Assembly (NCBI GenBank): GCA_947172415.1
Contig: OX359197.1
Span: 4,589,673 to 4,653,672 of the forward strand
Origin: Chondrosia reniformis
Taxonomy: Eukaryota > Porifera > Demospongiae > Chondrillida > Chondrillidae
Reading direction: 5' to 3'
Length of the DNA stretch: 64,000 bases
Both the position numbers and the translations under genes were made by a program. Under the pieces are notes generated by a model that saw nothing but the letters and a program-made list of their open reading frames with translations, was not told the origin of the DNA and did no database searches. This document shows, in pieces, positions 45,901 through 58,939 of this stretch (position 1 is its first letter; each line of letters starts with the position of its first letter).

Positions 45901-48900
45901 TTGAGTGGGAATCTCCTCTCCTTCCACACGGCATTATTGAATACTATTTGGTGATATACTGTGGTATAGAGACACTAAATCCTGTGGATAATTCCTTCTC
46001 TTCTTTCAAGGAGAAGGTGGTCAATGGTACATCCATGGAGTTAAAAGGATTGGAGCCATATTCAGAGTACAAAGTAAGAGTACAAGCTGCCAATGGTCGT
46101 GCTCTGTCTGCTGGGAGAATGATTACAGGAAGGACCCTGGAAGATGGTGAGCCTCTAAATAATTAGAAATTGTTGATCCACACTTGCAGTGTACTGTCTG
46201 ACCCATTCTGTCTCTGTTACCTCTGCAGTTCCATCAAGTCCAGTAAATGTGTTGGCAGTGGTTGCTAACAACACCAGTCTGTTGTTAATGTGGGATCCTC
46301 CAACCATTCCCAATGGAATCATCTTGTCTTACAGAGTAGAGTATTTTGGTGTAGAGACTACATCAACAGCAAACAGTTCTTTCTATGATGTTAGGAATGT
46401 GACAGTCCACAATGTGACATCTACCTTTATTAATGACCTGGTGTCATTGTCCATTTACAATATAACAGTTACAGCAGCCACCAGCATCGGAGAAGGCCCT
46501 CCTTCCTCAGTGGTAGCCAATATGACAGAGGAAGGAAGTTAGTGACTATTTACACGTTTTGAGTCAAATTAATGTTCCTATGTATTTTCTGTATAGTTCC
46601 TTCCCCTCCAACCAACCTACGTTTGAGTGAAAGAAGCTCTAGATCACTCATGTTTGAGTGGGAATCTCCACTCCTTCCACACGGGATCATTGAATACTAT
46701 TTGTTGACATACCATGGCGTAGAGACACTCAATACTGTGGATTATTCCTTCTCTTCTCTCAAGGAAAAGGTAGCCAATGATACATTCATGGAGTTAAAAG
46801 GATTGGAACCATATTCAGAGTATGAAGTAAGAGTACAAGCTTCAAATAGTCGTGCTCTGTCTGCTGGGAGAATGATTACAGGGAGGACCCTGGAAGATGG
46901 TGAGCCTCTTAATAATTTCAAATGGTTGATCCACATTTGCGGTGTACTGTCTGAACAATGTTGGAACTGTTACCTCTGCAGTTCCATCAAGTCCAGTAAA
47001 TGTGTTGGTAGTGGATGCTGACAACACCAGTCTGTTGTTAATGTGGGATCCTCCAACCATTCCCAATGGAATCATCTTGTCTTACAGAGTAGAGTATTTT
47101 GGTGTAGAGACTACATCAACAGTAAACAGTTCTTTCTATGACGTTAGGGACATGACAGTTTACAATGTGACATCTACCTTTATTTATGACCTGGTGCCGT
47201 TTTCCACTTACAATATTACAGTTGCAGCAGCCACCAGCATCGGAGAAGGACCTCCTTCCTCAATGATAACCAATATGACAGAAGAAGGAAGTTAGTGATT
47301 ATTAACAAATTTTGAGTCAAATTAATGTCCCTATGTATTTTCTGTATAGTTCCTTCCCCTCCAACCAACCTACGTTTGAGTGAAAGAAGATCTAGATCAC
47401 TCATGTTTGAGTGGGAATCTCCTCTCCTTCCACATGGCATCATTGAATACTATTTGTTGATATACCGTGGTATAAAGACACTAAACCCTGTGGATGATTC
47501 CTTCTCTGCTGCCAAGGAGAAGGTAGCCAATGGTACATCCATGGAGGTAAAAGGATTGGAGCCATATTCAGAGTACAAAGTAAGAGTACAAGCTGCCAAT
47601 GGTCGTGCTCTGTCTGCTGGGAGAATGATTACAGGGAGGACCCTGGAAGATGGTGAGCCTCTAAATAATTAGAAATTGTTTATCCACACTTGCAGTATAC
47701 TGTCTGACCCATTCTGTCTCTGTTACCTCTGCAGTTCCATCAAGTCCAGTAAATGTGTTGGCAGTGGTTGCTGACAACACCAGTCTGTTGTTAATGTGGG
47801 ATCCTCCAACCATTCCCAATGGAATCATATTGTTTTACAGAGTAGAGTATTTTGGTGTAGAGACTACATCAACAGCAAACAGTTCTTTCTATGATGTTAG
47901 GAATCTGACAGTTTACAATGTGACATCTACCTTTATTAATGACCTGGTGTCGTTGTCCATTTACAATATAACAGTTGCAGCAGCCACCAGCATCGGAGAA
48001 GGCCCTCCTTCCTCAGTGGTAGTCAATATGACAGAGGAAGGAAGTTAGTGACTATTTACACGTTTTGAGTCAAATTAATGTTCCTATGTATTTTCTGTAT
48101 AGTTCCTTCCCCTCCGACCAACATAATTTTGATTGAAAAAAGCTCTACATCACTCATGTTTGAATGGGAATCTCCTCTCCTTCCACATGGCATCATTGAA
48201 TACTATTTGTTGACATACCGTGGTGTAGAGACGCTTAACCGGGTCAATGATTCCTTCTCTTCTCTCAAGGAGAAGGTAGCCAATGGTACATCCATGGAGG
48301 TAAAAGGATTGGAACCATATTCAGAGTATGAAGTAAGAGTACAAGCTTCAAATGGTCGTGCTCTGTCTGCTGGGAGAATGATAGCAGGGAGGACCCTGGA
48401 AGATGGTGAGCCTCTTAATAATTAGAAATGGTTGATCCACACTTACGGTGTACTGTCTGACCAATGTTGGAACTGTTACCTCTGCAGTTCCATCAAGTCC
48501 AGTAAATGTGTTGGTAGTGGATGCTGACAACACCAGTCTGTTGTTAATGTGGGATCCTCCAACCATTCCCAATGGAATCATCTTGTCTTACAGAGTAGAG
48601 TATTTTGGTGTAGAGACTACATCAACAGTAAACAGTTCTTTCTATGACGTTAGGGATAAGACAGTTTACAATGTGGCATCTACCTTTATTTATGACCTGG
48701 TGCCGTTTTCCACTTACAATATAACAGTTGCAGCAGCCACCAGCATCGGAGAAGGCCCTCCTTCCTCAATGATAGCCTATATGACCGAAGAAGGAAGTTA
48801 GTGATTATTAACAAATTTTGAGTCAAATTAATGTTCCTACATATTTTCTGTATAGTTCCTTCCCCTCCAACCAACCTACGTTTGAGTGAAAGAAGCTCTA

Positions 48901-51900
48901 GATCACTCCTGTTTGAGTGGGAGTCTCCACTCCTTCCACATGGCATCATTGAATACTATTTGGTGACATGCCATGGCGTAGAGACACTCAACCCTGTGGA
49001 TGATTCCTTCTCTTCTTTCAAAGAGAAGGTAGTCAATGGAACGTCCATGGAGTTAAAAGGATTGAAGCCATATTCAGAGTACAAAGTAAGAGTACAAGCT
49101 GCTAATGGTCGTGCTCTGTCTACTGGGAGAATGATTACAGGAAGGACCCTGGAAGATGGTGAGCCTCTAAATAATTAAAAATTGTTGATCCACACTTGCA
49201 GTGTACTGTCTGACCCATTCTGTCTCTGTTACCTCTGCAGTTCCATCAAGTCCAGTAAATGTGTTGGCAGTGGTTGCTGACAACACCAGTCTGTTGTTAA
49301 TGTGGGATCCTCCAACCATTCCCAATGGAATCATCTTGTCTTACAGAGTAGAGTATTTTGGTGTAGAGACTACATCAACAGCAAACAGTTCTTTCTATGA
49401 CGTTAGGGATAAGACAGTTTACAATGGGGCATCTACCTTTATTTATGACCTGGTGCCGTTTTCCACTTACAATATGACAGTTGCAGCAGCCACCAGCATC
49501 GGAGAAGGCCCTTCTTCCTCAGTGGTAGTCAATATGACAGAGGAAGGAAGTTAGTGATTATTAACACGTTTTGAGTCAAATTAAGGTTCCTACGTATTTT
49601 TCTGTATAGTTCCTTCCCCTCCAACCAACCTAATTTTGAGTGAAAGAAGCTCCAGATCACTCATGTTTGAGTGGGAGTCTCCACTCCTTACACACGGCAT
49701 CATTGAATACTATTTGTTGACATACCGTGGCGTAGAGACACTCAACCCTGTGGATGATTCCTTCTCTTCTCTCAAGGAGAAGGTAGCCAATGATGCATTC
49801 ATGGAGTTAAAAGGATTGGAGCCATATTCAGAGTATGAAGTAAGAGTACAAGCTTCAAATAGTCGTGCTCTGTCTGCTGGGAGAATGATTACAGGGAGGA
49901 CCCTGGAAGATGGTGAGCCTCTTAATAATTAGAAATTGTTGATCCACACTTACGGTGTACTGTCTGAACAATGTTGGAACTGTTACCTCTGCAGTTCCAT
50001 CAAGTCCAGTAAATGTGTTGGTAGTGGATGCTGACAACACCAGTCTGTTGTTAATGTGGGATCCTCCAACCATTCCCAATGGAATCATCTTGTCTTACAG
50101 AGTAGAGTATTTTGGTGTAGAGACTACATCAACAGTAAACAGTTCTTTCTATGACGTTAGGGACATGACAGTTTACAATGTGACATCTACCTTTATTTAT
50201 GACCTGGTGCCGTTTTCCACTTACAATATAACAGTTGCAGCAGCCACCAGCATCAGAGAAGGCCCTCCTTCCTCAGTGGTAGTCTATATGACAGAAGAAG
50301 GAAGTTAGTGATTATTAACAAATTTTGAGTCAAATTAATGTCCCTATGTATTTTCTGTATAGTTCCTTCCCCTCCAACCAACCTACATTTGAGTGAAAGA
50401 AGCTCTAGATCACTCATGTTTGAGTGGGAGTCTCCACTCCTTCCACATGGCATCATTGAATACTATTTGTTGACATACCGTGGTATGAAGACACTAAACC
50501 CTGTGGATGATTCCTTCTCTGCTGCCAAGGAGAAGGTAGCCAATGGTACATCCATGGAGGTAAAAGGATTGGAGCCATATTCAGAGTACGAAATAAGAGT
50601 ACAAGCTGCTAATGGTCATGCTCTGTCTGCTGGGAGAATGATTACAGGGAGGACCCTGGAAGATGGTGAGCCTCTTAATAATTAGAAATTGTTGATCCAC
50701 ACCTGCAGTGTACTGTCTGACCCATTCTGTCTCTGTTACCTCTGCAGTTCCATCAAGTCCAGTAAATGTGTTGGCAGTGGTTGCTGACAACACCAGTCTG
50801 TTGTTAATGTGGGATCCTCCAACCATTCCCAATGGAATCATCTTGTCTTACAGAGTAGAGTATTTTGGTGTAGAGACTACATCAACAGTAAACAGTTCTT
50901 TCTATGATGTTAGGAATGTGACAGTCCACAATGTGACATCTACCTTTATTTATGACCTGGTGTCATTTTCAACTTACAATATAACAGTTGTAGCAGCCAC
51001 CAGCATCGGAGAAGGCCCTCCTTCCTCAGTGGTAGCCAATATGACCGAAGAAGGAAGTTAGTGATTATTAACACTTTTTGAGTCAAATTAAGGTTACTAT
51101 GTATTTTTCTGTATAGTTCCTTCCCCTCCAACCAACCTAATTTTGATTGAAAGAAACTCTACATCACTGAGGTTTGAGTGGGAATCTCCTCTCCTTCCAC
51201 ACGGCATTATTGAATACTATTTGGCGACATACCGTGGAGTAGAGACACTCAACCCTGTGGATGATTCCTTCTCTTCTCTCAAGGAGAAGGTAGTCAATGG
51301 TACATCCATGAAGTTGAAAGGATTGGAGCCATATTCAGAGTATGAAGTAAGAGTACAAGCTTCAAATAGTCGTGCTCTGTCTGCTGGGAGAATGATAGCA
51401 GGGAGGACCCTGGAAGATGGTGAGCCTCTTAATAATTAGAAATGGTTGATCCACACTTGCGGTGTACTGTCTGACCAATGTTGGAACTGTTACCTCTGCA
51501 GTTCCATCAAGTCCAGTAAATGTGTTGGTAGTGGATGCTGACAACACCAGTCTGTTGTTAATGTGGGATCCTCCAACCATTCCCAATGGAATCATCTTGT
51601 CTTACAGAGTAGAGTATTTTGGTGTAGAGACTACATCAACAGTAAACAGTTCTTTCTATGACGTTAGGGACATGACAGTTTACACAGTGGCATCTACCTT
51701 TATTTATGACTTGGTGCCATTTTCCACTTACAATATAACAGTTGCAGCAGCCACCAGCACCGGAGAAGGCCCTCCTTCCTCAGTGGTAGTCAATATGACA
51801 GAAGAAGGAAGTTAGTGATTATTAACAAATTTTGAGTCAAATTAATGTCCCTATGTATTTTCTGTATAGTTCCTTCCCCTCCAACCAACCTACGTTTGAG

Positions 51901-54900
51901 TGAAAGAAGCTCTAGATCACTCATGTTTGAGTGGGAGTCTCCACTCCTTCCACACGGCATCATTGAATACTATTTGGTGACATACCATGGCGTAGAGACA
52001 CTCAACCCTGTGGATGATTCCTTCTCTTCTTTCAAGGAGAAGGTAGCCAATGGTACATCCATTGAGTTAAAAGGATTGGAGCCATATTCAGAGTATGAAG
52101 TAAGAGTACAAGCTGCCAATGGTCGTGCTCTGTCTGCCGGGAGAATGATTACAGGGAGGACCCTGGAAGATGGTGAGCCTCTTAATAAGTAGAAATTGTT
52201 GATCCACACTTGCAGTGTACTCTCTGACCCATTCTGTCTCTGTTACCTCTGCAGTTCCATCAAGTCCAGTAAATGTGTTGGCAGTGGTTGCTGACAACAC
52301 CAGTCTGTTGTTAATGTGGGATCCTCCAACCATTCCCAATGGAATCATCTTGTCTTACAGAGTAGAGTATTTTGGTGTAGAGACTACATCAACAGTAAAC
52401 AGTTCTTTCTATGACGTTAGGGTCATGACAGTCTACAATGTTACATCTACCATTATTAATGACCTGGTGCCGTTTTCCACTTACAATATAACAGTTGCAG
52501 CAGCCACTAGCATCGGAGAAGGCCCTCCTTCCTCAGTGGTAGCCAATATGACAGCAGAAGGAAGTTAGTGATTAACATTAATTATTATTATTAACCTAAA
52601 AAGGCACATACAAGTTAATTCTAAACCATCATATATATTTTCTGAACTAGTGTAATTTTTTACTTAATTATACATTTAATAAATGACCTTGCCGGTTAAT
52701 TATTTTGCAACAATCTTGTGTTGTTTAAATAGAGAGTCCAATGATTACAGCAGGAAATGAAACATTAGTCTCAGTAAACGGAGATGACCCAATAATTCTC
52801 TCCTTCACTGTTACACAAACAGTACCCCCATTGGAAGGATACCTTAAAATAATGAATATATATTTAAATCCATAATACAACTGAATTGATGTGTATTCAT
52901 TGCTATTAAAATGTGTACATCCTCATGTAGATGGCTGTCCAGCTGAAATAACTGTTTGTGGAAACATTGACAGTGTAATGTGGCCAGAGACTGAAATTGA
53001 CAGTACTTCTAAGCTCCCATGTCCATGTGGATCTACCATGAGCCTATTTAATGACCTAGGTATAATAGCTACTAGAAAATGTATGGGAGATTTTGAAACA
53101 GGTGCAAGATGGAGTTTTTCAGAATGTTCTAATTGCACTTTAACAGGAACTACAAGCTCCCTTTGTAAATTATTTGACGTGAGTAAAATTATATAACTAA
53201 TTTGTTTGGATCAAGGAACTAAAGTGGTTTAGACTAGCTTGGCTGAGAATTTTTTATATACAACATTCTACTTAAATAAAAATTGTACTTATTATTTATT
53301 GGGAATTAAACATGTGGGTCTAAACAATGCGAGATTGCAAATTTTATCCACATCAATCTTTTGATGCACATTGATTTGACACCTCAATAATTCTGTATAC
53401 ACCTTAAGCTTTATCTTACATTCTTTTAATGTTTTTACTTATATATATATATGATAAATCCCACTCTGCTATATATCCTCTCATTCAATTCTCGATTTAC
53501 ATGACATTGTGTGGATTTTCCCAGGTTTCATCATTTAATAATATGATGAAATACGTAATGTAAAACTCTTTCTGTGTTAAATATACATGCAAACTTGTAC
53601 AATTGTTCTACATAACATTCTATATACATATGAAAATGCTATAATATATTTTTATATACACCTTAATGTGTATATATATGGTTACGTATATAGTATACAT
53701 CATTTTCTAGATTGACAGTGGTGCTCAATTGGCCAGTGCTTTAGTAAACATCACAAACAACACACAAGAACTGAAAACTGAAGATCTGGCTTTAAGTACC
53801 GTTCTTTTAGAAGCAATACAAATATCTGAAATTCAGGAAGACAAACAGGTAACTATAGCTAATTTGTATTCAACTATATAGAGATTAAATCTCTAGCTCT
53901 TTATTTCACCAATTACATCCTATGCATATATGTTGCAAATGACATCAAGGATATACAGTGGAAACTGGCTAACATGAACCACTTTCCATTGTATTATAGG
54001 CATTTACAAATTATGTTTACATTTGTGCAAACCATGAGATGTTAACAAGTAATATTATGCATATTATACATATTTTTGAGTAATTGAAGTGTTAATTAAA
54101 CCACAATTAATCGTTTTCAAAACATATGGTGAAGAGGGAAAACACGAAAGAAGCAATTGCTGAGGATCCAACCCAGGACAGCTGGTTATGGCCATGCACC
54201 ATGCAGTGTTGGATCCGTCACTAAGCTAGAATTGCCACAGCAACACTCAATTCATGTTTCCCCTCTTATAGTAACTACAACCTTTATTATAATTGTTTTA
54301 TATTCACACTAATTATATGTAATAGTTATTACACGCTCACAATGGTGTATTGCTTTTACTGCACTCGCCCTCGGGCGCTTTGCGCCCTCGGGACTCATGC
54401 AGTAAATATGCAATATGTCATTGAGAGCGTGTAATAAGTGGTCTATCGCTAAATTAATCACTCTACAAATGCGCGGAACAAAGTGGACATCGTTCTTTGG
54501 AGGCAATACGAAAGAACAAATGCCTTACAGGAGGTGCAAGTATGCAAGGTACTGGAGACAAGTGAACAATTTGGCCAGCCACAGGCAAACTCCACTCCTT
54601 ACAGACCGCCACAACCTGCAACACAGCCAAGTTTCAACTTTCAGGGGTGCACCTTTAACAACTGCACCTTTCAACTACCACAAGCCAATCATGAGGACTA
54701 TTCTGACATTAACATCCAGGAATTTCTACAATATTGAACACTGTTTGCTGCCTTTCTTACTTCTGTTCTTATACATTATTGTACTTGACCTTTGTAAGTG
54801 CTGATTGATTTGCAATTAGTGTGTTTGTGTTGCTAGCCATATATGGAAGATGCGTGGGGGCAGTTCAGCCTATAAGGAGGTGTTAGGAGCGCTTACGTGT

Positions 54901-57900
54901 TACTGGCAGTGCTGGTAATTACCTGTACACCTTTCCCTTTGATGTATGACGTCATCATAAAGACATATATGCTCTGTCATAATTTCCATATATATACGTA
55001 TACGTATATAAGCATATACAAGTTCCAACAATTGTGAAATTAGGAAAACCTTAAGCTTTCAATTAGAGATCCTTCATGACTTTGTATCCAGACCATAAAG
55101 TTCCACTGAATTGTGTCTTGAATACTCACATACTTGAATACTCACATTGAATACTCACTGAAACACCACTCCTATACAAGGATAACTAATTATATGTACG
55201 TATATTGTAGGTAACCATGGATATACTAAGGGTGGTTGATCAGTTAGCTAGTGCACCACAAGACTCAATCAATAGCAGTCACAGGAATACCAATTCCTCA
55301 TCAAGGTATCCAACACATATATACGTATATAGCCTAAGTGTGTGATTTTTCATTAAAGTGTATACACCTCTTTATATTATGCCTTCAGGTTATTAAACAT
55401 TCTGCAAATTGTCACTAAGAATGTTCCATTAGAGGAAAATGAAACCTTGAATTTTTTTGGAGAAGCATTTGGTCTTTGTGTTCAAACAATTATGGTAGAT
55501 CCTGATACAATAATTGTGCCAGATTACTCCAAAATTACTAATAGCATTATCGGTAATTCTAATATGGGATCTCCATTGGCTGACATAGTACTTCCAGGAT
55601 CAGCCATTCCTAACAGTTCAGCTTTACGTATTTCAGCTGCTTTGCATACCGATGATACGCTGTTTCAGCAAAGAAACACCACAGATATATTTTCAAGTTC
55701 TACATCAGTAAGTAGTTTTGTGGCTTCCCTCTCTATTATTAAAAATAGACAAGAAATATCAGATTTGGAAGATCCTGTACAAATTACTTTGGGAATAATG
55801 AGTAAGGTATGTATGTATAGCAAAGCAAAACTGATATAATACTGTATATATGCAAGTGGTAAAACCCTGGCATAATATTACACCATGCAGGTGCTTGCAT
55901 ACAAATATGTATACATGTGTGTAATAGATGCCTATATATACGTACATGTACTCAGTGTTCAAATGTGTAAATCATTATATGCAGGTACAGTCTCCAAGAT
56001 GTACATTTTGGAATTTCCTTTCGGATGGTGGGTATAGTAAAACTGGTGTTTTGTAAAAGAGAACTTAAAAGTATATATGTTACTTAATGCTTTGTCCTTT
56101 CAGATGGATTTGGTGCTTGGAACACTTCTGGTTGTAATGTTACAAACTCAACAAATGACAACATTGTTTGTGAATGTGACCACTTAACTAATTTTGCAAT
56201 TCTCCTAGTATGTTTAGTTGTATATGATGTGGATATATATAATATATTATGTGATAAAGAAATAATCATTAGGGGTTAACATATGTATGTGTATGTAAAT
56301 GCAAAAATTCTCTAATTAAAAACTGTAGGTTATATTATGTCTAGATATAGAGATTTTCTCAGTATAATTACAACTTTCCAATATATTAACAACCTATCCT
56401 ATACATACGTACGTACATTCCTCCATGTCTCATATTAATAGGATATGGGATATAATGCATATAAAAGAATTGTATATCCACTTAAGATGACTTTCTAGAT
56501 AATATGTACATGTAGATGCAATTTAGCACATTATCGTTAATTAAGTCATAAAGATATACTGATACATGAAAAATCTAAGATAATGACATATTTATATATA
56601 TTCCTTTTGTTGAATATAGGACATTTCCCCAGAACAAAACGATACTTCTCCTCCAATTCCCCTGCCACCACAGTTCTTGACAGCTGTATCATACATTGGA
56701 ACAATCATATCCATCTTTTGCCTTATCATAACAATATTGACTTATTTAGCAGATAAGTAAGTTCAATATATACTGATCAAAATGTACAATGGTTATCACA
56801 CTTTTTATTTGCGTGCTATTAGGAAGCTTCGACAAGGAGTTCACAGACAGCTATTGATTAATCTGAGTATTGCACTTACTGGATTATATGTAACCTTCAT
56901 AATCAGCACCTTCTCAATGGCAATTTGGCAGTGGTGTATTATAATATCAGCTTTAATGCAGTACTTCTTTCTAGCTACATTCTTTTGGATGACTGCAGAT
57001 GCTATCAATTTGTATAGAAAATTGGTTCAAGTGTTCAAACCTGATATAAAAAACTTTGTTGGTATTACAATGGCAACATGTTGGGGTAAGATATTTAATA
57101 TTTATGTACCTGCTAGCTGCTCTATTCTGAACATGCATGATATAATCTTCTCCTTTTTCAGTTGTTCCAGCATTTATTGTGGCATTTTCCTTGGCTCCAA
57201 GATACCAGAACTACTTCCATGAAAAATTGTAAGTTCTGTATATATTTTAATCAACATTCTGGGATAATCATGTATAAGGTAAAAAATTAGTGATTCCATG
57301 AATGTACCCAGGGCATCTTACTATTATTTCTTGTTTATAATGATGAAAAACATGAGCTTGTAATCTTAATGATATTCATTGCATTGCAGCTGCCGCGTTT
57401 ATGGTTATTCATTTTACTTTGGAGTAATTATTCCTTTTGGACTGGTCTATGTATTCAACTGGATCACATTCATTGTCATAATGGTGTCCCTTTCATCAAG
57501 ACCCAACATGCAAAAGGAAATTGACAAGAAAGCTAACTACCGCAAACTGAAAGAGAACCTGTGGGTTGCCATGGGACTGTCAGTACTCTTTGGCCTGAGT
57601 TGGGGTATTGGTTTTCTAGCCAGCACTGGACTACCTTCAGTTATGCAGATAATCTTTGAATGGGCATTCACAATAATGACAGCCTTTCAGGGATTAATCA
57701 TTTTCATTCTTTATTGCTTGAGAGTAGCAGAAGTAAGAAAAGCTTGGAAGAGAATTTTGTGCTGTGCTCATGATCATACTTTAACTGGATGTACTGGTAC
57801 TTTAACCACCAAACTTGCCACTCTGAGAAAACATACCTCCAAGACTATTATAAATACATTATCACTAAAGAATAGACCAGTGAATTCTGACCTTAATAAA

Positions 57901-58131
57901 GCTGAACTGTCTACACTTCGGAGTGTGCACTTTTCTAACGATAATGCATTTTTGCATGAATCTGAATTCACTTCTAAAAATGGTGACCTGAAGGACAATG
58001 CTTCTCATCCAGACAGTACCAATTCCCGAGACTCAGCTGAAAATTCGAATTTACAACATGTAGAAGTGCACTTTGAGCAGCCATCCAGTAATAATTTCCA
58101 AACTGATGAATCTACACCTCAATCTCCTTAG
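42987..58131 (+). CDS. Receptor C: NIDO-FN3 x19-HRM-GAIN-GPS-7TM adhesion GPCR
   Basis: Third paralog. Exons 42987-43214, 43500-43796, 44903-45194 (signal peptide, NIDO); 19 FN3 exons from 45476 to 52563; 52931-53178 (HRM); 53711-53848, 55211-55305, 55389-55806 (GAIN); 55985-56027, 56104-56207 (GPS, HLT intact); 56620-56756, 56823-57085, 57162-57228, 57390-58131 (7TM, tail). The last FN3 exon ends in phase 1 and the HRM exon starts in phase 1. If the broken Ig exon at 52733 is skipped, the total is 8889 nt, an exact frame of 2962 residues. The Ig, EGF and polybasic exons of A and B are deleted. The linker to TM1 reads ISPEQNDTSPPIPLPP instead of the polyproline form. Probably functional with a changed ectodomain. 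Confidence 0.88.
43889..43980. repeat. Small insertion with 18-bp perfect palindrome
   Basis: TAGAGGCCCGGGCCTCTA at 43894-43911 is a perfect palindrome, followed by related half-sites (GACCCGGCC, AAGCCCGGCTTCTA). It is absent from receptor B intron 2 and stands out as G+C-rich. No coding function is seen. Confidence 0.5.
44040..44340. mobile_element. Decayed relative of the palindrome-head/foldback element
   Basis: Pieces of the receptor B intron elements in scrambled order: AATAAAAATTTTCTACAAAG, GGATGTTACACAGTGAAGCA, and a reversed body part (AGCGTTATCGCTCTCG, AATACAGCTCG). The head hairpin and one foldback arm are missing. Confidence 0.5.
45476..52563 (+). repeat. FN3 exon array with 753-bp dimer and 1506-bp higher-order repeat
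   Basis: Nineteen FN3 exons alternate type a (309 nt, ten copies: starts 45476, 46229, 46982, 47735, 48488, 49241, 49995, 50748, 51502, 52255) and type b (303 nt, nine copies: starts 45844, 46597, 47350, 48103, 48856, 49610, 50363, 51117, 51870). The a-to-a spacing is 753-754 bp throughout, introns included. Type a alternates again: exons with LVVDADN follow introns with AATGTTGGAACTG, and exons with LAVVADN follow introns with CCATTCTGTCTCTG. The true repeat is therefore four domains long (about 1506 bp). Receptor B has just one a-b pair. All exons are phase 1-1, so copy changes never shift the frame. Confidence 0.93.
52733..52875 (+). pseudogene. Ig exon stub at the deletion junction in receptor C
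   Basis: Begins with the usual acceptor and the first 34 codons of the first Ig exon (SPMITAGNETLVSV...QTVPPLE). At a TGGAA microhomology (52832-52836) it joins sequence that in A and B lies in the intron before the HRM exon. The exon's donor is lost, and the frame runs into TAA at 52873-52875. If included, it would end the protein as a secreted NIDO-FN3 form without the receptor part. Confidence 0.8.
54110..54310 (-). repeat. tRNA-derived repeat, receptor C copy
   Basis: Contains GAGGGAAAACACGAAAGAAG, shared with 2519-2538 and thus outside the tRNA-like part, then GCAATTGCTGAGGATCC, CAGGACAGCTGG and CTAAGCTAGAATTGCCACAGC. It matches 32585-32760 closely. Confidence 0.55.
54326..54437. mobile_element. 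112-bp hairpin element
   Basis: Perfect 13-bp inverted ends TTATTACACGCTC / GAGCGTGTAATAA, continuing as a near-complete palindrome (TATTGCTTTTACTGCA / TGCAGTAAATATGCAATA) around a G+C-rich centre with CGCCCTCGGG repeats. Found only in receptor C, at the left edge of a larger insertion. Confidence 0.7.
54438..54960 (+). mobile_element. Insertion with an unrecognised 84-residue open frame
   Basis: Relative to receptor B, about 640 bp (54320-54960) are inserted in this intron. After the hairpin lies an open frame, 54483-54737, rich in Gln, Pro and Asn, with GCTFNNCTFQLPQ and an acidic C-terminus. This looks like the tail of a mobile-element protein; a Crypton-type recombinase tail is a guess I cannot support further. 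A second frame (54415-54804) overlaps it. The right end is not defined. Confidence 0.35.
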
Positions 58132-58939
58132 GATTTGGAGGAAGTTGTCAAGACCCATATTGCTGAAACCTATTAACAATATATCTAATAAGAAGTTGGT
58201 GTACATGTTAACAGATAACTATATAACTAACTGTATTAATGTATATAGCCATGTAGCTTATATAAATCATTGAATTATTATTTATACATATACAACACAA
58301 TCAATTACAGCAAATATATATACGTATATATGAGGACAGTGTCAATTAAAGAAGCTGCTAATTATTATTAATTTGTCGAGCCAACAAGGCGCACAGATTT
58401 ATTATACTGTTATTGCGTAATGTTACGTAGGCTTAAAACGGAAGTTCGAGGGCGTTACTGAGGATGAGGGTTGTGCGAAGTCTGATTTTTCTCGCTACGT
58501 GGTAAGCTAGTACATAGTTGAACGAGCTAAAATGTCAATTCAAACCTCCCTTTCCTTGTGAGAGATAGAAGATGAATGAATTGCAACAGATTGGGGCCAT
58601 AAATTAGTGTATTTGGCAGTGCAGACAGATTTATATTTAGTTATTTGCTAAAATATATATATATATAAATTACATATTACTATAGCTAATTATAAGGAAC
58701 TGTACTGTTGAAGCCCTACACTTGACAGTGCCATTACGATATGGGAAGCTTTAAACCTTATAAGGAAAAATTTACCGAATTGTGATGTACATATGCATGT
58801 GTAGTATCTGTATTATGTTTCTCCGTCGTACAACAATATTGTACATGCACGACGATGCAAGTCTAGATCTTGTTGTCAACAAATATAGACGAAGTTTGTA
58901 TTAATAGGAGACAATTGTTTGTATTATCCATCTTAGCAT
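58132..58939. other. Flank between receptor C and the esterase gene
   Basis: Near-identical to 35939-36739. Contains the CGGAAGTTCGAGGGCGTTAC patch shared by all three units (near 58439) and a hairpin at 58824-58857 (GTACAACAATATTGTAC in CGTCG...CGACG). The promoter and possibly the first exon of the esterase must lie here, but no clear ATG/signal-peptide exon was found. Confidence 0.5.

Noticed and set aside
46742..52348. Repeated - strand frames within the FN3 array
   Set aside because: They recur only because the + strand FN3 exons recur; they have no domain of their own and cross splice sites.
45476..52563. CRISPR-like or satellite array
   Set aside because: The repeat unit is coding, intron-containing and 753 bp long; it is an exon array.
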